Assembly: GCA_937141995.1 (NCBI GenBank)
Contig: CAKZQX010001025.1
Coordinates: 1-7,079 of the forward strand
Source: an uncultured Chloroflexaceae bacterium
GTDB lineage: Bacteria > Chloroflexota > Chloroflexia > Chloroflexales > Chloroflexaceae
Length of the DNA: 7,079 nt
Reading direction: 5' to 3'
The notes under the pieces are model-generated. The model had not been told where the DNA came from, did no database searches, and saw only the letters and a list, made by a program, of their open reading frames with translations. Below, piece after piece: positions 4,511 through 7,079 of the stretch. Each line of letters starts with the position of its first letter. Position 1 is the first letter of the stretch. Both the position numbers and the translations under genes were made by a program.

Positions 4511-5898
4511 CGCGCCGCGTCGATCCGCTGGAAACAATTGAACCCGAGGTTGTCCGCATGTATGTCTGCGGAGTTACGGTCTATGATGATGCCCATATCG
4601 GCCACGCGATGTCGGCGATTGCCTTTGACAATGTGCGCCGTTACCTGGAGTGGCGGGGCTACCGGGTGATGCATGTGGTCAACTTTACCGATGTAGACGA
4701 TAAAATTATCGCGCGGGCCAATACGCTGGGACGTGACCCGCAGGAGTTGGCCGAGAGCTATATTGACGCTTTTATGGAGCAACTGACGGCCCTGAATGTC
4801 CTTCCGGCGACGGTCTATCCACGCGCCACCCAGACGATGCCGGAGATTATCGGCTTCATCCAGGGATTGATTGACCAGGGCCATGCCTACCCCGCCGCGG
4901 GCGATGTCTACTTCCGCGTCGGCAGCGACCCGGACTATGGCAAGCTATCCGGTCGCAGCCTGGAAGATATGCTGAGCGGCACCCGCTTCGAGGTTGATCC
5001 GCGCAAAGAGTCACCGGCGGATTTTGCCCTCTGGAAGGCGGCCAAGCCGGGCGAACCGGCCTGGCCCAGCCCCTGGGGTGCAGGGCGGCCCGGCTGGCAT
5101 ATTGAGTGTAGCGCTATGAATCTCAAACATCTGGGGGAACAGATCGATATTCATGGTGGCGGCACCGATCTGATCTTTCCCCATCACGAGAACGAAATTG
5201 CCCAGAGCGAGAGCCTGACCCACAAATCGTTTGCGCGCTTCTGGATGCACAACGGCATGCTGCAACTGCTCAACCCGGAGACGCGCCAGATCGAGAAGAT
5301 GTCCAAATCGCTGGGCAACGTGGTTTCAATTGACGACTTCCTGGACCAGTATGATGCGGATGTCTTCCGACTGATTGTGCTCAACAGCCACTACCGCAGT
5401 CCACTGACCTACAACGCGGATATTGCCGCCGAGAATGCGCGCAAACTAGAGCGCCTGCGCGGTGCGCTGTTGCCTGCCACCGGCACGCTTACCACAGGGG
5501 AAGCGGTGGCGGAACTGGCAACGGCGGGCGCAGAAGCCCATGGAAAGTTTACCGCTACCATGGATGATGATCTCAACACGGCAGGCGCCCTGGCGGCGCT
5601 GTTTGACCTGGTACGCGCAATCAACTCGGCCCGCGATGCCGGAATCAGCGGCGAGCCGTTTGATACGGCGCAGGCCGCGCTGCGTGAACTGGCGGGCGTG
5701 CTGGGGTTGCGCCTGGAGGCGCAGTCGGAAGCGGCCCACGATGCGGCGCCCTTTATCGAACTGCTGATCGAGACGCGGGCCGCACTGCGCAAGGCAAAGC
5801 AGTTTGACCTGGCCGACAACATCCGCAACCGCCTGACCGATCTGGGGGTTACGCTGGAAGATAGCCCACAGGGTACGCGCTGGAAATTTAACCGATAG
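4483..5898 (+). CDS. cysS: Cysteinyl-tRNA synthetase
   Basis: Charges tRNA-Cys with cysteine at the cost of ATP. The 471-residue class I synthetase is close in length to E. coli CysRS. The nucleotide-binding HIGH motif is HIGHAMS (from His38) after [12 protein letters not shown]. The KMSKS signature is EKMSKSLGN (Lys272-Ser276). The zinc that selects cysteine is held by Cys29, Cys209 (WHIECSAM), His234 and Glu238 (FPHHENE), a complete set at the expected spacing. The C-terminal helical DALR-type/anticodon region spans about 310-471. The ATG at 4483 follows a modest GAGG (4474-4477). It forms a cysteine block with cysE, as in Bacillus, where the two are adjacent. A Cys-rich small frame overlaps its start. 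fabI follows after 35 bases. Confidence 0.97.
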   Translation: MSVKIYNTLTRRVDPLETIEPEVVRMYVCGVTVYDDAHIGHAMSAIAFDNVRRYLEWRGYRVMHVVNFTDVDDKIIARANTLGRDPQELAESYIDAFMEQLTALNVLPATVYPRATQTMPEIIGFIQGLIDQGHAYPAAGDVYFRVGSDPDYGKLSGRSLEDMLSGTRFEVDPRKESPADFALWKAAKPGEPAWPSPWGAGRPGWHIECSAMNLKHLGEQIDIHGGGTDLIFPHHENEIAQSESLTHKSFARFWMHNGMLQLLNPETRQIEKMSKSLGNVVSIDDFLDQYDADVFRLIVLNSHYRSPLTYNADIAAENARKLERLRGALLPATGTLTTGEAVAELATAGAEAHGKFTATMDDDLNTAGALAALFDLVRAINSARDAGISGEPFDTAQAALRELAGVLGLRLEAQSEAAHDAAPFIELLIETRAALRKAKQFDLADNIRNRLTDLGVTLEDSPQGTRWKFNR

Positions 5899-5933
5899 CT
5901 ACCTTCACACCATGCAGAAAGAGGACAGCAGCG

Positions 5934-6704
5934 ATGTCACTGGTTACGCTTGAGGGCAAGAAAGGTCTGATTGTCGGGATCGCCAACGAACATAGCATCG
6001 CGTATGGATGCGCCAAAATATTTCACTCAATGGGTGCGGAACTGGCAATTACCTACCTTGGCCCACGCGGCGAATCCTACGTTCGCCCTCTGGCAGAAGC
6101 CCTGGATAGCCCGATCATTGTACCCTGCGATGTCCGCGAGCCGGGGCAACTGGAGGCGGTATTTACGCGGATTACCCAGGAGTGGGGCCAGATCGACTTC
6201 TTGCTGCACTCGATTGCGTTTGCCCCCCGCGAAGATCTGCACGGGCGCGTGGTCGATTGTTCACAGGAAGGTTTTGCCCTGGCGATGGATGTCTCGGTCC
6301 ACTCCTTTATTCGGATGACGCGGTTGGCCGAGCCGCTAATGTCTAACGGCGGCGCGCTACTGACTGTAACATTTTATGGATCGGAAAAGGTGGTCGAGCA
6401 CTACAATCTGATGGGGCCGGTCAAAGCCGCGCTGGAGAGTGTGGTGCGCTCGATGGCCGCCGAACTTGGCCCGAAGCATATTCGCATCAATGCCGTATCG
6501 CCCGGCCCGATCAAAACTCGTGCCGCCTCCGGAATTGATCGCTTTGACGAGTTGATGGATCAGACAACTGAGCGCACCCCGCAGCGCCAGCTTGTCAGCA
6601 TTGAGGATGTCGGGAGCATGGCCGCGTTTCTCGTGAGCGATGCCGCCGCGGCTATTACAGGCGGTATTCACTATGTTGACGGCGGCTACCATATCGTTGG
6701 CTGA
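5934..6704 (+). CDS. fabI: Enoyl-[acyl-carrier-protein] reductase, NADH-type (FabI)
   Basis: Catalyses the last reductive step of each fatty-acid elongation cycle, turning trans-2-enoyl-ACP into acyl-ACP. The 256-residue protein is a classical FabI of the short-chain dehydrogenase superfamily. The cofactor loop is VGIANEHSIAYG (residues 14-25), followed by Asp66-Val67 (cofactor adenine side) and HSIAFAP (92-98). The catalytic segment has Tyr148, Tyr157 and Lys164 (Y-x6-K, in FYGSEKVVEHYNLMGPVKAALE, split here as FYGSEKVVEH and YNLMGPVKAALE). Later come INAVSPGPIKTRAASGI and the C-terminal GGIHYVDGGYHI. Ribosome site AAAGAGGA (5918-5925) is 8 bases before the ATG. With only 35 bases after cysS and no terminator between, it is probably co-transcribed with the cysteine genes. 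A strong hairpin follows its stop. Confidence 0.95.
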   Translation: MSLVTLEGKKGLIVGIANEHSIAYGCAKIFHSMGAELAITYLGPRGESYVRPLAEALDSPIIVPCDVREPGQLEAVFTRITQEWGQIDFLLHSIAFAPREDLHGRVVDCSQEGFALAMDVSVHSFIRMTRLAEPLMSNGGALLTVTFYGSEKVVEHYNLMGPVKAALESVVRSMAAELGPKHIRINAVSPGPIKTRAASGIDRFDELMDQTTERTPQRQLVSIEDVGSMAAFLVSDAAAAITGGIHYVDGGYHIVG

Positions 6705-6707
6705 TCG

Positions 6708-6752
6708 GACGACCGCGTGACGCATGTAAATAACCCGCGTTACGCGGTCGTC
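6708..6752 (+). terminator. Strong hairpin after fabI, probable transcript end
   Basis: A 16-pair stem begins 3 bases after the fabI stop: 6708-6723 pairs with 6737-6752 with one G-U pair, around a 13-base loop. It can be extended by one more G-U pair. It is followed by TATTC and no long T-run, so it may terminate weakly or protect the 3' end of the message. Confidence 0.6.
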
Positions 6753-6840
6753 TATTCAAACGTGCCGTTTGATCAGATGAAAGGTCGGATCACCTGGATA
6801 AACGGTCCGATTCGCCTCCGGCAAGCGGAACAAACCAGAT
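6740..6840. repeat. Dispersed intergenic repeat, copy 2
   Basis: TTACGCGGTC (6740-6749) and TCGCCTCCGGCA (6812-6823), followed by GCGGAACAAACC, match the same blocks in the same order at 2879-2934, after the response regulator gene. Here the first block is also the 3' arm of the fabI terminator hairpin, and a longer insert separates the blocks. It contains near-repeats GGTCGGAT (6783-6790) and GGTCCGAT (6804-6811), and a short AAACG/CGTTT inverted repeat near 6758-6770. Confidence 0.4.
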
Positions 6841-6887
6841 CTTTTCGCAAGAACGTACCACGCTGCCACAGGCAAATCTAGTTTATG

Positions 6888-6908
6888 GGTCTGGCACCGG
6901 GCCAGACC
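6888..6908. repeat. Small perfect hairpin in the gene-free tail
   Basis: GGTCTGGC (6888-6895) and GCCAGACC (6901-6908) are exact complements around a 5-base loop. No T-tract follows on either strand, so its role is unknown. The whole stretch 6705-7079 has no convincing gene; the minus-strand frame at 6756-6947 resembles nothing I know. Confidence 0.6.
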
Positions 6909-6945
6909 AGGCCGCATCACGCAAGACATGCATTTATAAAACGAC

Positions 6946-7000
6946 AACAGAAAACCCGTAAAAACGATCGTAAATCCCGGAAACCTGGGTATTTTCTGTT
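6946..7000. repeat. Imperfect inverted repeat with heptamer tail
   Basis: AACAGAAAACCC (6946-6957) is the complement of GGG-TTTTCTGTT (6987-7000) apart from two inserted bases (TA, 6990-6991). The interior holds two copies of CGTAAA (6957-6962 and 6969-6974) and a small CCCGG/CCTGGG fold. A T-rich heptamer array directly follows. Possibly a terminator for a transcript entering from the left, or one end of a repetitive element. Confidence 0.45.
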
Positions 7001-7025
7001 CTTAGTTCTTAGTTCTTTGTTCTTA
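6998..7025. repeat. Tandem heptamer array GTTCTTA x4
   Basis: Four consecutive 7-base units: GTTCTTA, GTTCTTA, GTTCTTT, GTTCTTA, one base differing in the third. I recall similar TTCTTAG heptamers between genes in Chloroflexus/Roseiflexus genomes. That resemblance is from memory. Confidence 0.85.
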
Positions 7026-7079
7026 GAGCCTGTCTGAAAAGGGTTGGTCATGGGGCGACGGCCCCGGAGCGGGAGTCCC
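7026..7079. mobile_element. Possible edge of an insertion sequence or dispersed element (truncated by window)
   Basis: Directly after the heptamers comes GAGCCTGTCTGAAAAGGG, which looks like the terminal repeats of several transposon families (GAGnCTGTCTGAAAA-like). A GGGGC/GCCCC hairpin (7052-7056 with 7061-7065) and GAGCGGGAGTCCC follow, the latter possibly the first half of a further GC-rich palindrome. No transposase is visible, and the element, if real, continues beyond the window. Low certainty. Confidence 0.25.

Noticed and set aside
5409..5828. Minus-strand frame of 139 codons opposite cysS
   Set aside because: It is a Ser/Ala/Arg-rich shadow of the GC-rich cysS 3' region, with no ribosome site or recognisable domain. 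The same holds for the other antisense frames under the kinase, cysE and fabI genes.
6756..6947. Minus-strand 63-codon frame in the gene-free tail
   Set aside because: No ribosome site, no recognised domain, and it spans dispersed-repeat and hairpin sequence, so it is unlikely to be a gene.
6946..7025. CRISPR array
   Set aside because: The repeats are only 7 bases and directly adjacent with no spacers.

Overview
The window is a stretch of bacterial chromosome, moderately GC-rich, with every confident gene on the + strand. The gene content, the Ser/Thr-rich tail on the FmdB-type zinc-ribbon protein, and the short heptamer repeats between genes remind me of filamentous Chloroflexota (Chloroflexus/Roseiflexus/Oscillochloris type). 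That placement is recalled resemblance and was not tested by search.

Layout. (1) 2-511: the C-terminal part of an ABC-2 type transporter permease, cut by the window edge. (2) 606-2853: a membrane histidine kinase of the NarL-partner (HisKA_3) type and its LuxR/NarL-type response regulator, overlapping by 11 bases and so translationally coupled. (3) 2854-3115: an intergenic region with a short dispersed repeat, a perfect 24-bp-arm AT-rich palindrome and a good sigma-70-like promoter. (4) 3116-3409: a small FmdB-family zinc-ribbon protein. (5) 3410-5898: a cysteine block made of cysE (serine acetyltransferase) and cysS (cysteinyl-tRNA synthetase). (6) 5934-6704: fabI (enoyl-ACP reductase), 35 bases after cysS and probably in the same transcript. 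(7) 6705-7079: an intergenic tail with a strong hairpin, a second copy of the dispersed repeat, other small hairpins, four copies of the heptamer GTTCTTA, and a possible edge of a mobile or repetitive element.

The most interesting signal is in the two gaps of the cysteine block. Just upstream of cysE lies a 26-codon reading frame (3468-3548) with five Cys codons, four of them within seven codons. It forms the 5' arm of a nearly continuous 145-base hairpin (3476-3620). The outermost stem of that hairpin pairs the cysE Shine-Dalgarno sequence perfectly over 8 bases with a stretch inside the small reading frame. Upstream of cysS a second, unrelated small frame (4403-4510) carries Cys codons at positions 5, 6 and 9. 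These lie on and next to the 5' arm of a GC-rich hairpin followed by TTTTT. I read this as two cysteine-sensing leader peptides, one controlling synthesis of cysteine and one controlling its charging to tRNA, in place of the T-box that governs the equivalent genes in Bacillus. The reading frames and base pairing are visible in the sequence. The regulatory mechanism is inference.

The two-component system may regulate the transporter upstream of it, as in LiaRS/VraSR-like loci. No binding site was recognised to prove this.
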